Source of the DNA: JABDMH01 sp965223025
Lineage (GTDB): Bacteria > Bacteroidota > Bacteroidia > Chitinophagales > Saprospiraceae
Reading direction: 5' to 3'
DNA: 64,000 nt
NCBI GenBank assembly: GCA_965223025.1
Contig: CBDCVP010000023.1
Location: forward strand, 806,001 to 870,000
Below the pieces are notes generated by a model. The model was given only the letters and a program-made list of their open reading frames with translations. It had not been told where the DNA came from and made no database searches. Position numbers and translations under genes: made by a program. How positions within the stretch are numbered: the first letter of the stretch is position 1; each line of letters begins with the position of its first letter. Shown here one piece after another: positions 8,927 through 17,453 of the stretch.

Positions 8927-9613
8927 ATGTTTGCCAAGATTCTATTGTTGCAGGCCACGGCAGATCTCGATCCGGAAATGCAGTCCCAGAGCTTTTTTGA
9001 TATCATTGCCAAGAGTGGACCCATGGGTATGGCTATCGTGGCGGTATTGCTGCTATTGTCAGTAATCGCCTTCTACATATTCATTGAGCGCTGGCTCACG
9101 ATAAAGAGGGCGGGGAAGGTAGATGAACACTTTATGAATAACATCAGGGCAAGTGTGCAGGCTGGCAATATTGCATCTGCCAAGGCACTTTGTCAAAATA
9201 CCGATTCACCCGCGTCCAGGATGATCGAGAAGGGACTACAGAGGATTGGAAAGCCCCTACGCGACATAGATGCGGCCATTGAGAATGTGGGAAATCTTGA
9301 AGTGTTTAAATTGGAGAAGAATCTTTCGACCTTGGCCAGCATCGCCGGTGCAGCTCCTATGATTGGTTTTTTTGGCACGGTGACCGGCATGATCCTGGCA
9401 TTCTACACCATGGCGACTGAGCAAAATGTGACCCCCGATGTACTTGCCAATGGAATTTATCAAGCTCTGATCACCACGGCATTTGGCTTGTTTATAGGAA
9501 TCCTGGCCTTCATTGGATACAATATTTTGGTGGCCAATGTAGATAAAGTTGTGTATAAGATGGAGCACACTACGGTCGAATTCATGGACTTGTTGCAGGA
9601 ACCTGCATCTTAA
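8927..9613 (+). CDS. exbB: MotA/TolQ/ExbB proton channel family protein
   Basis: Inner-membrane proton-channel subunit that, with ExbD, energises TonB-dependent outer-membrane transport. 228 residues with three membrane segments: about 34-54, 128-150 and 175-198. The hallmark proton-channel stretch GAAPMIGFFGTVTGMI (residues 141-156) and ITTAFGLFIGI are present. Followed after 14 bases by exbD and then a TonB-like gene, so this is a complete energy-transducing module. TolQ is the alternative, but no TolA/B or Pal genes follow. The N-terminal 30 residues are longer than in E. coli ExbB, as common in Bacteroidota. Confidence 0.93.
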   Translation: MFAKILLLQATADLDPEMQSQSFFDIIAKSGPMGMAIVAVLLLLSVIAFYIFIERWLTIKRAGKVDEHFMNNIRASVQAGNIASAKALCQNTDSPASRMIEKGLQRIGKPLRDIDAAIENVGNLEVFKLEKNLSTLASIAGAAPMIGFFGTVTGMILAFYTMATEQNVTPDVLANGIYQALITTAFGLFIGILAFIGYNILVANVDKVVYKMEHTTVEFMDLLQEPAS

Positions 9614-9627
9614 AATAGTACCTTGCC

Positions 9628-10032
9628 ATGGCATTAAAAAAGCGCAATAAAATCAGTGCAGAATTCAGCATGTCTTCGTTGACGGATATCATTTTTCTGC
9701 TCCTCATTTTCTTTATGTTGACTTCGACCTTGGTGAGTCAAAATGCACTCAATCTCAAGCTTCCGAGTTCAACATCCAAAACGGTAGCTCCTCAATCTAT
9801 CGCTGTGTCGATTGAGAAGCAGGGACGATTTTATTTCAATGGAAAACGGATGAGTGTGGCCAATGTAGAGAAGAATCTGCGGCGTGCCATACGCTCAACG
9901 GGTAATCGAGATAAAATCACGATCAGCATCGTCTCAGAACGGGGTACGCCGATTGAGTATGTGGTCCAAATAATGGATATGGCCAATCGGCTCAAAGTAC
10001 AGGCTATCTTGGCTACAGAACCCATTCAATGA
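9628..10032 (+). CDS. exbD: Biopolymer transport protein ExbD
   Basis: Partner of ExbB. 134 residues with one N-terminal membrane segment (about 18-36) directly after SSLTDIIF, whose aspartate is the family's essential proton-carrying residue. The periplasmic domain follows. In the exbB-exbD-tonB operon it is 14 bases after exbB and 65 before the tonB ATG. Confidence 0.93.
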   Translation: MALKKRNKISAEFSMSSLTDIIFLLLIFFMLTSTLVSQNALNLKLPSSTSKTVAPQSIAVSIEKQGRFYFNGKRMSVANVEKNLRRAIRSTGNRDKITISIVSERGTPIEYVVQIMDMANRLKVQAILATEPIQ

Positions 10033-10097
10033 TTTATTTAACACATCCTTAGGCCTAAAAGGGTTGTTTGTCATCGTTTTCTACTAAAGAGAGCATT

Positions 10098-11009
10098 ATG
10101 AAGGAAGAAAGCGCTTCAAAGGAAAAAGACAAAAGGAAAGGTTGGTTCATCAGCCTTTTTACCCACGCGGTGATATTGATATTAGCACTCCTCCCGTTCA
10201 TGCAATATGAGGATCCACCTCCTGGGCAACAGGGTGTGTTGGTAAGCTTTGGAGCACCGGATATGGGTAGTGGCGATGACAGACCCGACACCCAGCAGGA
10301 GGAAATGGTTGAACCAGAACCTCCCTCAGAAGAAGAGATAGAAGAAGAGGAAGTAGTGGAGGAGGCAGAGGAACAAGAGGTAGCCCCGATCGAGGAATCG
10401 GCTCCTGCTACTCCTGATATACCGGAAGAGGTGGTCACCAAGGAAGATCCGGATGTTGCTGCCATTCAGAAGAAAAGAGAAGAAGAGGAACGCAAGAAAA
10501 TAGCAGAGGCAGAGAAGGCCAAGAAGGCAGAGGAGGCCAAGAAGAAAGCCGAAGCAGAGGCGGAGGCGAAGAAGAAAGCCGAAGCAGAGGCTCAGAGAAA
10601 GGCTGAATATGAGAAAGCCAAGAAGCAATTCGGAGACTCGTTTGGAGACGGGAAGGGAGAAAAGGATACACCCGGTAATCAGGGTGATCCTGATGGTGAT
10701 CCCGATGCCAGTCGATTAGAAGGGATCAGCACAGGGTCGGGCGTCGTAGGCGGAGGTCTCGGCAATAGGGGGGTTGTGTACGAGCCCAAAATCAAAGACA
10801 ATTCTCAAAAGACGGGTACGGTGGTGGTGAGGGTCTGTGTTGGTCGCGATGGTCAGGTGATCAGTGCGGACTATACCCAGAGGGGATCGACTACCGCCGA
10901 CAGTGAGCTTAGGGCGATTGCCATTAGAAGTGCCAAACGATTCAAATTCTCGAAAAGTACCATTGACAAACAATGTGGTACCATTACCATTGATTTCAAA
11001 GTGCGCTAG
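10098..11009 (+). CDS. TonB-family energy transducer
   Basis: Periplasm-spanning protein expected to pass ExbBD energy to TonB-dependent receptors. 303 residues from ATG 10098; an in-frame TTG at 10068 would add ten. Order: cytoplasmic basic tail, one membrane anchor (16-34), an acidic Pro/Glu-rich linker (70-115), a Lys/Glu/Ala coiled-coil-like helix (123-176), a Gly/Asp-rich hinge (178-226) and a C-terminal TonB domain (227-303) with GTVVVRVCVGRDG. The linker resembles TolA more than classical X-Pro TonB, so TolA is an alternative, but the C-terminal domain reads as TonB. Confidence 0.85.
   Translation: MKEESASKEKDKRKGWFISLFTHAVILILALLPFMQYEDPPPGQQGVLVSFGAPDMGSGDDRPDTQQEEMVEPEPPSEEEIEEEEVVEEAEEQEVAPIEESAPATPDIPEEVVTKEDPDVAAIQKKREEEERKKIAEAEKAKKAEEAKKKAEAEAEAKKKAEAEAQRKAEYEKAKKQFGDSFGDGKGEKDTPGNQGDPDGDPDASRLEGISTGSGVVGGGLGNRGVVYEPKIKDNSQKTGTVVVRVCVGRDGQVISADYTQRGSTTADSELRAIAIRSAKRFKFSKSTIDKQCGTITIDFKVR
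10532..10590 (+). repeat. 30-bp tandem repeat inside the tonB linker
   Basis: Two copies (10532-10560 and 10562-10590, period 30) differ at one base in 29. They encode the EAKKKAEAEA helix repeat of the TonB-like protein. Such a repeat can change length by slippage and so vary the periplasmic reach of the protein. Confidence 0.8.
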
Positions 11010-11050
11010 CTTAGTCTGGCCATGATGGTATTTTTTACTTACTTGCATCG

Positions 11051-12355
11051 GTGAAGAGCTATGGCGATTGGTTGACCTTTTTATATGAGCAGCTACCCAT
11101 GTACCAGCGTTCGGGAGAGACTGCCATAAAAAAAGATCTTACCAATATCTTATCCCTCTGCGAACACTTGGGTGATCCTCACAAAAAGGTTCGCTACATC
11201 CATATAGCAGGTACCAACGGTAAAGGATCGGTGAGTCACATGCTTTCAGCTATTTACCAGGCATCCGGGATGAGAGTAGGCTTGTATACCTCACCGCACT
11301 ACCTGGATTTTCGAGAGCGAATTAAGATCGATGGAAGTTGCATCAGTCATGGACAGGTGGTGAAATTTTGCGAGCGAATCCTTCCGGTGGTTGAGGAGAT
11401 TAGGCCATCCTTCTTTGAAATCACGGTGGCCATGGCTTTTGACTATTTTGCACAGCAGAGGGTCGATCTAGCGATTGTGGAGACAGGACTTGGTGGAAGA
11501 CTTGACTCTACCAATGTTGTGATACCGATACTCTCGGTCATTACCAATATTGGCTTGGATCATAAAAATATCCTTGGTAATACTTTATCTAAAATAGCGG
11601 CTGAAAAAGCCGGTATCATTAAGGCCGGAGTGCCAGTGATGATCGGTGAGCGACAGGAACGTATACAACATGTGTTTGAGGCCGTGGCTCGCGATCTTTT
11701 GGCTCCCATTAGTTTTGCTGATGAGTGGATTGCGATCCGGTCATTCGAGGAAACAGATTCAGGCCTGCAAATTGTGATCGAAAGTAAGCCCGAACTTGAC
11801 TATCCCGGTACCGTGCAGCTCAATGTACACGGCGATTATCAATTGAGGAATCTCATGACCACCATGGCAAGTGTGGCGTTACTCACTTCTACTGGTCAGA
11901 TTATAGTATCCACAGACTCGATCCTGCAGGGCCTTGCCAACATTCAGTCACTCACCAACCTACAGGGACGCTGGCAGATTTTACAAAAGAGGCCTTGCGT
12001 AGTAGTGGATAGTGGACATAATGCTGCTGGACTCAGGTTATCTATGAAGCAGTTGAACAGGGGAGATTTTCTGACAGTACGGATGATCGTGGGTTTTGTA
12101 AAGGAAAAAGACGTGCATGAAATGATAGACCTGATGCCACCTGATGCCATCTATTATTGGTGTGCAGCAAAAATACCGCGTGCTATGTCTAGTGAGGAGG
12201 TTGCGGGGATTGGAGCTGAACTAGGTAGGGTAGGGAGGGCTTGGCACTCGGTTGAGAAGGCCGTTGAGGAAGCCCTATCTGACGCTTGTCCCAGAGACTT
12301 GGTGTTTGTGGGAGGCAGCACATTCGTAGTGGCAGAAGCTCTTGCGCTCTTTTAG
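11051..12355 (+). CDS. folC: Bifunctional folylpolyglutamate synthase / dihydrofolate synthase
   Basis: Mur-ligase-fold enzyme adding glutamate to dihydropteroate and folates. ATP-binding loop HIAGTNGKGS at residues 51-60, ETGLGGRLDSTN, and the C-terminal GHNAAGL (about 323-329). Start is GTG 11051: the N-terminus it gives (SYGDWLTFLYEQLPMYQR) is the normal family beginning, and no nearer ATG would keep it. 434 residues, normal length. It follows the tonB gene by 41 bases and may be cotranscribed. The other folate gene of the window, folK, is elsewhere. Confidence 0.95.
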   Translation: MKSYGDWLTFLYEQLPMYQRSGETAIKKDLTNILSLCEHLGDPHKKVRYIHIAGTNGKGSVSHMLSAIYQASGMRVGLYTSPHYLDFRERIKIDGSCISHGQVVKFCERILPVVEEIRPSFFEITVAMAFDYFAQQRVDLAIVETGLGGRLDSTNVVIPILSVITNIGLDHKNILGNTLSKIAAEKAGIIKAGVPVMIGERQERIQHVFEAVARDLLAPISFADEWIAIRSFEETDSGLQIVIESKPELDYPGTVQLNVHGDYQLRNLMTTMASVALLTSTGQIIVSTDSILQGLANIQSLTNLQGRWQILQKRPCVVVDSGHNAAGLRLSMKQLNRGDFLTVRMIVGFVKEKDVHEMIDLMPPDAIYYWCAAKIPRAMSSEEVAGIGAELGRVGRAWHSVEKAVEEALSDACPRDLVFVGGSTFVVAEALALF

Positions 12356-12366
12356 AGCAGGGAAGG

Positions 12367-13173
12367 TCATCCTCCCAGTTTGTAGTGGTTCATCAACAAT
12401 CGCTCAAAAACTGATGGAGGAAGCCACCGCTTCAGCAGAGTGCCTGTTTTTTGAAAAGGCTTGGCAACTACATATTTCGAGCGCAGTTTCTTACTAGAGA
12501 TCAGCCTGACAACTTCCAAGGCCACTTCGTCTGCTTCGATGCCATTCGCCACTTCTTCATTCATCAGTTTTTCTGCTTCAGAAAGTTCTGGATTATATAT
12601 GGAGTCTGCAGGAAGATATGAGACCCTTTTTTCCTTGATGTCAGTATTGATGGATCCAGGCTGTAATGTGCAGACTTGTACTCCAAATTTCTTCACCTCC
12701 GTGCGAAGGGCTTCGGTCAAGCCTTCTAGGGCAAATTTACTAGCGCTGTAGATGGAGCGATACGGCAGTCCCATGAGGCCTGCTATCGAGCTAATATTTA
12801 TGATTTTACCAGAGCCGCGGGCACGCATTTGAGGCAAGATGGCCTTGATCATACGCACGGTACCGTGAAAATTAGTATCCATCACCTGATGCACACTCTG
12901 GAGTGGCGCTTCTTCCAATGCGCTGACCATACCGATGCCTGCATTGTTGATCAAGACATCGATGTGCCCATACCTGTCCATCACCTCTCCGATCGCCCGG
13001 TTGATCGAGATTTCGTCCATCACATCCAACCGCAACCAAGAGAATGGAGCTGATCCTTGAGGACTTCTGCTAGTGCCATAAACTTGATGCTCTTCATGGG
13101 CCAGCTGGCAAGCGATGGCATTGCCGATCCCCGATGAAGCTCCTGTTACGATAATGACTAGCGATTCCTTCAT
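12367..13173 (-). CDS. Short-chain dehydrogenase/reductase
   Basis: Classical SDR, 268 residues, NAD(P)-binding loop TGASSGIG at 10-17, NNAG at 75-78 and catalytic Ser127/128, Tyr141 and Lys145 (YSASK). An arginine after the first strand (TSRSPQG) suggests NADPH preference. Substrate cannot be read from the sequence. The C-terminal 60 residues after the Rossmann core resemble SDRs acting on lipids or retinol-like alcohols, which is only suggestive. It lies 15 bases after the tocopherol-cyclase-like gene and is probably in the same operon. Confidence 0.85.
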   Translation of the reverse strand: MKESLVIIVTGASSGIGNAIACQLAHEEHQVYGTSRSPQGSAPFSWLRLDVMDEISINRAIGEVMDRYGHIDVLINNAGIGMVSALEEAPLQSVHQVMDTNFHGTVRMIKAILPQMRARGSGKIINISSIAGLMGLPYRSIYSASKFALEGLTEALRTEVKKFGVQVCTLQPGSINTDIKEKRVSYLPADSIYNPELSEAEKLMNEEVANGIEADEVALEVVRLISSKKLRSKYVVAKPFQKTGTLLKRWLPPSVFERLLMNHYKLGG

Positions 13174-13188
13174 TTTCTGCTACACTTT

Positions 13189-14157
13189 TTACCCAGTCAA
13201 TAGCAGCTGGGCATCTCCTGCAATCTCCAGGCCAGCACAATGGCCCTCATCTTGGATGTCAACGCCGCCTGCTGTACGATAGGTAACTAAATGTCTGGCC
13301 TGAATGCTTTCATTTACTTTTCCTGTCATATTGCCCGCAATAGGTGACATCAAGTCTGCTCCGGGTGCTTGCCGTGCTGTGATCTCCAAGCTACCCTCTC
13401 GATCAGCGAATCTCAAATGTACACATTGATCTTCTAATTTGGCGTGCATGCGGGCACCTGAATACGTAGTAAATACTTTTATCTTGCCACCATTCCAAAC
13501 CATCGCCAAAAATCCAATGAAGGAGCCCGTGATCCATGGGATGTGTGCGATGGAGGCCATGACAGATAAGTCCTTCGTTTTACGGTAGTGATTGCATTGA
13601 GTCCAGATCCAGCTCTTTGGGAATGATGATCCCCAGTCCTTTTCGATGTATCCACGGCCTTTGTCGAAGTTTATCTCCTCTTGTCCACAGGTGAGTTTAC
13701 CATGCACAAGATGATCAAGGCTGACCAGACCATGGTTGCACTGCATGAAAGGTACGAATGAATACCAACCCATAATGCCGGGACTAAACAGTGATCCCTG
13801 CCATCTGGCCACCTGGCTAAATTTGAGGGTGCCCTGCACTTCGGGCAGCGCTAGCATAATATGATCGGCGGAAAACTGATTTCCTCCGATGGTTACGGAA
13901 AACCGGTCGAATGTGGTGGAAAAGTCTTGCAGGGCAAAGCGGTGGTACTGACTGCTGGCATTGACACCATCAACGACCTGGAGGAAAGCGTGTGGATCCT
14001 CCCCATAGGAGATACCAGGAATGAAAGCCCAAACATGCTCACCATCATAAGAGACTACTTTGAAGTACCAGCCTTCAAAGTACTTGTGTCTCCTGCCCCA
14101 ACCTTGATAGATTTCGGGTCTCCAAATGGCACACAACCGTCGCAAAAAATCCATCAT
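13189..14157 (-). CDS. Tocopherol-cyclase-like protein
   Basis: Member of the tocopherol cyclase family (plant VTE1-like beta-barrel), 322 residues. Signature stretches are KYFEGWYFKVV (residues 25-35), the WYSFVPFMQCNHG segment (131-143) and GYIEKDWGSSFPKSW (169-183), the most conserved part of the family. Start set at the first ATG of a tandem pair (14157), with AGGA eight bases upstream; a TTG 21 bases earlier is in frame. Authentic cyclases close the chromanol ring in vitamin E synthesis, but heterotrophic Bacteroidota make no tocopherol that I know of, so the substrate here is open. It precedes an SDR gene. Confidence 0.8.
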   Translation of the reverse strand: MMDFLRRLCAIWRPEIYQGWGRRHKYFEGWYFKVVSYDGEHVWAFIPGISYGEDPHAFLQVVDGVNASSQYHRFALQDFSTTFDRFSVTIGGNQFSADHIMLALPEVQGTLKFSQVARWQGSLFSPGIMGWYSFVPFMQCNHGLVSLDHLVHGKLTCGQEEINFDKGRGYIEKDWGSSFPKSWIWTQCNHYRKTKDLSVMASIAHIPWITGSFIGFLAMVWNGGKIKVFTTYSGARMHAKLEDQCVHLRFADREGSLEITARQAPGADLMSPIAGNMTGKVNESIQARHLVTYRTAGGVDIQDEGHCAGLEIAGDAQLLLTG

Positions 14158-14285
14158 TGGCTGATTCCTGGACACCAATATGAGCAGTGTGAGTAAGGTA
14201 TGGAAACTGTGCTATTTATCGTCATACATGCTGCCTTTTAAATAAATCTGGCTATTTTTGCCTGGTTATTTCAAACAATACGCAA

Positions 14286-15533
14286 ATGGATCTTTTCAGT
14301 AAAATACGAGAAAACGCCGGACCCTTGGGAAAGTATGCAGACGTGGCTGAGGGATATTATATCTTTCCCAAGTTGGAGGGCGAACTGGCTAATCGTATGA
14401 TATTCAATGGAAAAGAGGTGATCGTATGGAGTGTAAATAACTACTTGGGCCTTGCCAACCATCCTGAAGTGCGTGAGGTCGATGCTCAGGCTGCCAAAGA
14501 CTGGGGTATGGCTTATCCGATGGGTTCGAGGATGATGTCCGGCAATACAGATTATCATTGTCAACTTGAAGATGAATTGGCGGCTTTCGTCCACAAGCCT
14601 GCTGGTCTATTGGTCAATTTTGGTTATCAAGCCATGTCTTCTTGCATAGATTCACTGCTCTCCCGTCAAGACGTTGCAGTGTATGATTCTGATTGCCACG
14701 CCTGCATTGTGGATGGAGTGCGAATGCACATGGGACGTCGCTTTGTGTTTGACCACAATGACATGGATAGCCTGGAGAAGAACCTGAAGCGGGCGAAAAC
14801 CATCGTGGAAAAGACTGGAGGAGGGATCTTGGTCATTTCAGAGGGTGTATTTGGCATGCGAGGGGAACAGGGAGATCTTAAGGGGATCTTAAAGATGAAG
14901 GATGAGTACGGATTCCGGTTGTTGGTGGATGATGCACATGGTTTTGGCACTTTGGGAGCGACTGGAGCCGGTGCTGGAGAAGAACAAGGTGTGCAGGATC
15001 AGATTGATCTTTACTTTTCGACATTTGCAAAGTCAATGGCAGGAATCGGGGCTTTTTTCGCCGGCGATCCAGAGATCATCAGGTATTTGAAGTATAATAT
15101 GCGTTCTCAGATTTTTGCGAAGTCTCTTCCGATGCCATTCGTGATTGGAGGCTTAAAACGCTTGGCATTGCTCAAGAAGAATCCAGAATTAAAGGAGAAT
15201 CTCTGGAATATTGCCAATGCTCTGCAATCAGGACTCCGGGATCGTGGATTCAATTTGGGCAATACCAGCAGTTGTGTTACACCTGTGATCCTTGAAGGTA
15301 CCGTTGGAGAGGCCACCCAAATGGTCAATGATCTGCGAAACAACTACAATATCTTTTGTTCGATCGTAGTGTATCCTGTGATCCCCAAGGGTATGATTTT
15401 GTTGAGACTGATACCAACGGCTGTCCATACCATGCAAGACGTAAAGGAGACATTGGAAGCCTTTACTGTGATGGCAGAAAAATTGAGTAAAGGTATTTAC
15501 AACGAAGAATTTAAGGTGGCTAGGATCGCATAG
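14286..15533 (+). CDS. Alpha-oxoamine synthase, probable serine palmitoyltransferase
   Basis: Fold-type I PLP enzyme condensing an amino acid with an acyl thioester. His138 (stacks on PLP), Asp215 and His218 in LLVDDAHGFG, and Schiff-base Lys249 in FSTFAKSMAG are all in family positions. GMAYPMGSRMMSGNT replaces the usual serine palmitoyltransferase YGTGCAGSRF-type turn. At 415 residues it is somewhat longer than glycine C-acetyltransferase (about 398). Bacteroidota use such enzymes for sphingolipids (serine) or sulfonolipids such as capnine (cysteate). The choice between these, and against 2-amino-3-ketobutyrate CoA ligase, is by context: the convergent neighbour is a large GNAT-fold protein. 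Confidence 0.7.
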   Translation: MDLFSKIRENAGPLGKYADVAEGYYIFPKLEGELANRMIFNGKEVIVWSVNNYLGLANHPEVREVDAQAAKDWGMAYPMGSRMMSGNTDYHCQLEDELAAFVHKPAGLLVNFGYQAMSSCIDSLLSRQDVAVYDSDCHACIVDGVRMHMGRRFVFDHNDMDSLEKNLKRAKTIVEKTGGGILVISEGVFGMRGEQGDLKGILKMKDEYGFRLLVDDAHGFGTLGATGAGAGEEQGVQDQIDLYFSTFAKSMAGIGAFFAGDPEIIRYLKYNMRSQIFAKSLPMPFVIGGLKRLALLKKNPELKENLWNIANALQSGLRDRGFNLGNTSSCVTPVILEGTVGEATQMVNDLRNNYNIFCSIVVYPVIPKGMILLRLIPTAVHTMQDVKETLEAFTVMAEKLSKGIYNEEFKVARIA

Positions 15534-15556
15534 TTACCTCTCCCCGTTATAGCATT

Positions 15557-16687
15557 TCACAGACTTTTGATGTAGCAACGCCTACGTTTGTGTTGGCGCA
15601 TATCGTAGTCCTTCCATAGGTTTTGGACGTCTTGATTTGATTCCAACTCCGGATTGGTTTCTACCCTGGTAATCCCATACCTAATGAAGGTTTCGATGAT
15701 TTTCTTGAAAATGAGAGCAGTGATGCCCTTGTTTTGCAGGTCTGGTCTCACCGCGATCAGATATAGGTCTGCGCGATCGTTCTCTCGCATGGCTTTCCTT
15801 AAATGCCAGAACCCCAATGGTAGCAAACTTCCATTGGCTTTTTGTAGGGCCCTTGAGAATGAGGGCATGGTAATGCCAAAGCCGGCCAACCGGTCATCCC
15901 TATCGCGGATGAGGCTAATGAAATCAGGATTGAGAAAGGAGAGATATTGGTCAACGAAAAGGTCTATCTGGCGATCGGTATGTGGAATAAACCCCTCCAG
16001 ATCCCGGTAGGCCAGGTTGATCAAGGCAAAAATATCCTTCCCGGTCTCCATCAGCGCTGATTTTGAAGGAGGATTGTATTCCTGAAGATTGTAACGTCGC
16101 TGCACCAAATTGGCGAATTTGGCCACCCGTCCAGGCATTTCAGCCGGAACTTTGGATTCATACTCTTTCCAATCGACTAATTTTTGGTAACCCAACTTCT
16201 CAAGGTGCGACGGATAGTAAGGGTGATTATATATGACCGCCATAGTGCTGAGTTCTTCAAATCCCTGGATCAGGAGTCCTGCCTTATCCATGTTCGAAAA
16301 TCCATAGGGTCCCTTAATCTGCTGCAACCCCTGTTTTCTCGCCCACTCCTCGACCTGTTTAAACAGGGCGGTACTCACGGCAGCATCATTGGTGAAGTCC
16401 ACCCAGCCAAATCTTGCGGTCTTCTTTGAAAGGTTTTTATTTTCCTTGTGGTTGACGATGCCCGCAATCCGCCCCACGATTTTTCCCTTTTTCTCAGCGA
16501 TAAAGAGTGCGGAGTCACAATGATCGTATGCTGGATTTGACTTTGACGAAAAATTGCGCATCTCCATCTTACGCAATGGTGGCACCCAATACGGATTGCC
16601 CTCATACAAACGGAAAGGTAGGTCGGTAAATGTCTTCAGATCGGACCTTGATAGCACCGGCCTAATGAGGATATCGGATTCAGACAT
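15557..16687 (-). CDS. Large GNAT-superfamily acyltransferase-like protein
   Basis: 376 residues, more than twice a single GNAT domain. The C-terminal half shows acyl-CoA-binding features (DLYLIAVRPDLQNKGITALIF, about 309-329), the N-terminal half has a second GNAT-like region (ALFIAEKKGKIVGRIAGI). A gene of this type next to a serine-palmitoyltransferase-like gene recalls the bacterial ceramide synthases, which are GNAT-fold proteins. That assignment is inference from size, fold and neighbour; no active-site signature is known to me. It ends 23 bases from the convergent synthase. Confidence 0.7.
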   Translation of the reverse strand: MSESDILIRPVLSRSDLKTFTDLPFRLYEGNPYWVPPLRKMEMRNFSSKSNPAYDHCDSALFIAEKKGKIVGRIAGIVNHKENKNLSKKTARFGWVDFTNDAAVSTALFKQVEEWARKQGLQQIKGPYGFSNMDKAGLLIQGFEELSTMAVIYNHPYYPSHLEKLGYQKLVDWKEYESKVPAEMPGRVAKFANLVQRRYNLQEYNPPSKSALMETGKDIFALINLAYRDLEGFIPHTDRQIDLFVDQYLSFLNPDFISLIRDRDDRLAGFGITMPSFSRALQKANGSLLPLGFWHLRKAMRENDRADLYLIAVRPDLQNKGITALIFKKIIETFIRYGITRVETNPELESNQDVQNLWKDYDMRQHKRRRCYIKSL

Positions 16688-16756
16688 ACTATCGACGAAA
16701 ATAAGAATTAACAGTAAATCTAAGCGATGTCCTGCTTCTCAAAACCGGAAGAAGAT

Positions 16757-16777
16757 GAGGCCAAGTCCATTGGCTTC
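16757..16777 (-). terminator. Candidate terminator after the thioredoxin-fold gene
   Basis: Eight-base-pair stem (one G-U pair), arms 16757-16764 and 16770-16777, five-base loop, 11 bases beyond the stop of the thioredoxin-fold gene. On the minus strand a pyrimidine-rich ATCTTCTTCC follows rather than a pure U-run, so termination is likely weak. Confidence 0.35.
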
Positions 16778-16787
16778 AGAAGTTACA

Positions 16788-17330
16788 TTACGGTTTGTCT
16801 GATTTGTCCCTGTATCGTTCCTCTGCTGCAAACTTTAGTTCGTCCATGAAGTGGTCTGACGATTTAAATCCCTTGGAAATTCGAATGCGTTCGAAGTTTT
16901 CATTGAGAAAGACAAATGAAGGGTATGACATCTGACCATCAAGCATGGCTTGTGCCAATGCATGAGTACCCCTTCGCCCCGCAGGTTGAAATTTGAAGAC
17001 CTTGTCATTCCAATGTATGTCTTCCTTGCCCTCAGCATTGAGTTTGACTGCATAAAAATGTGTATTCACATATTTAGCAATATTCGACTTTGAAAAGGTC
17101 TTTTTGTCCATCACCTTACACCAATGACACCAATCCGTATATACGTCTATCAGGATCTTCTTCTTTTCTCGTTCATGGGCTGCCACGGCTTCTTCCCACG
17201 ACATCCATTGTATTTTGTCATGGTCTTCAGGAGCTGGATGGGAGGCCCGGGTAAATGCAATCGAGGTCAGTAGAATGACGACTACTGCAGGAACTACATA
17301 TGGCAAAGTTTTTTTCATAATGTCAAGCAT
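16788..17330 (-). CDS. Thioredoxin-fold protein with CHWC motif, exported or membrane-anchored
   Basis: 180 residues: an N-terminal hydrophobic segment (about 9-26, signal peptide or anchor) followed by a thioredoxin-like domain with Cys68-His-Trp-Cys71 in DVYTDWCHWCK and a cis-proline in SYPSF. This is the Thioredoxin_7/DUF255-like group common in Bacteroidota, expected in the periplasm as a disulfide reductase or isomerase. Start could also be the ATG at 17318 (MKKTLPY), which gives a cleaner signal peptide. Redox partner unknown. Confidence 0.82.
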   Translation of the reverse strand: MLDIMKKTLPYVVPAVVVILLTSIAFTRASHPAPEDHDKIQWMSWEEAVAAHEREKKKILIDVYTDWCHWCKVMDKKTFSKSNIAKYVNTHFYAVKLNAEGKEDIHWNDKVFKFQPAGRRGTHALAQAMLDGQMSYPSFVFLNENFERIRISKGFKSSDHFMDELKFAAEERYRDKSDKP

Positions 17331-17453
17331 TAGACTGATGTGAAGGGCAGATTGGGTGCTATTGGATCCCTAATTCAACGCTCCTTCTGTCAGACAAGTT
17401 TTTTACAACTCATTAATTATCAAGAATTAGGCCTAAAATGTCATCTTTACAAC

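Noticed and set aside
10055..10465. Long Ser-rich frame antisense to the tonB linker
   Set aside because: Ser/Gly-rich composition is the mirror of the Glu/Pro-rich TonB linker codons; no independent signal.
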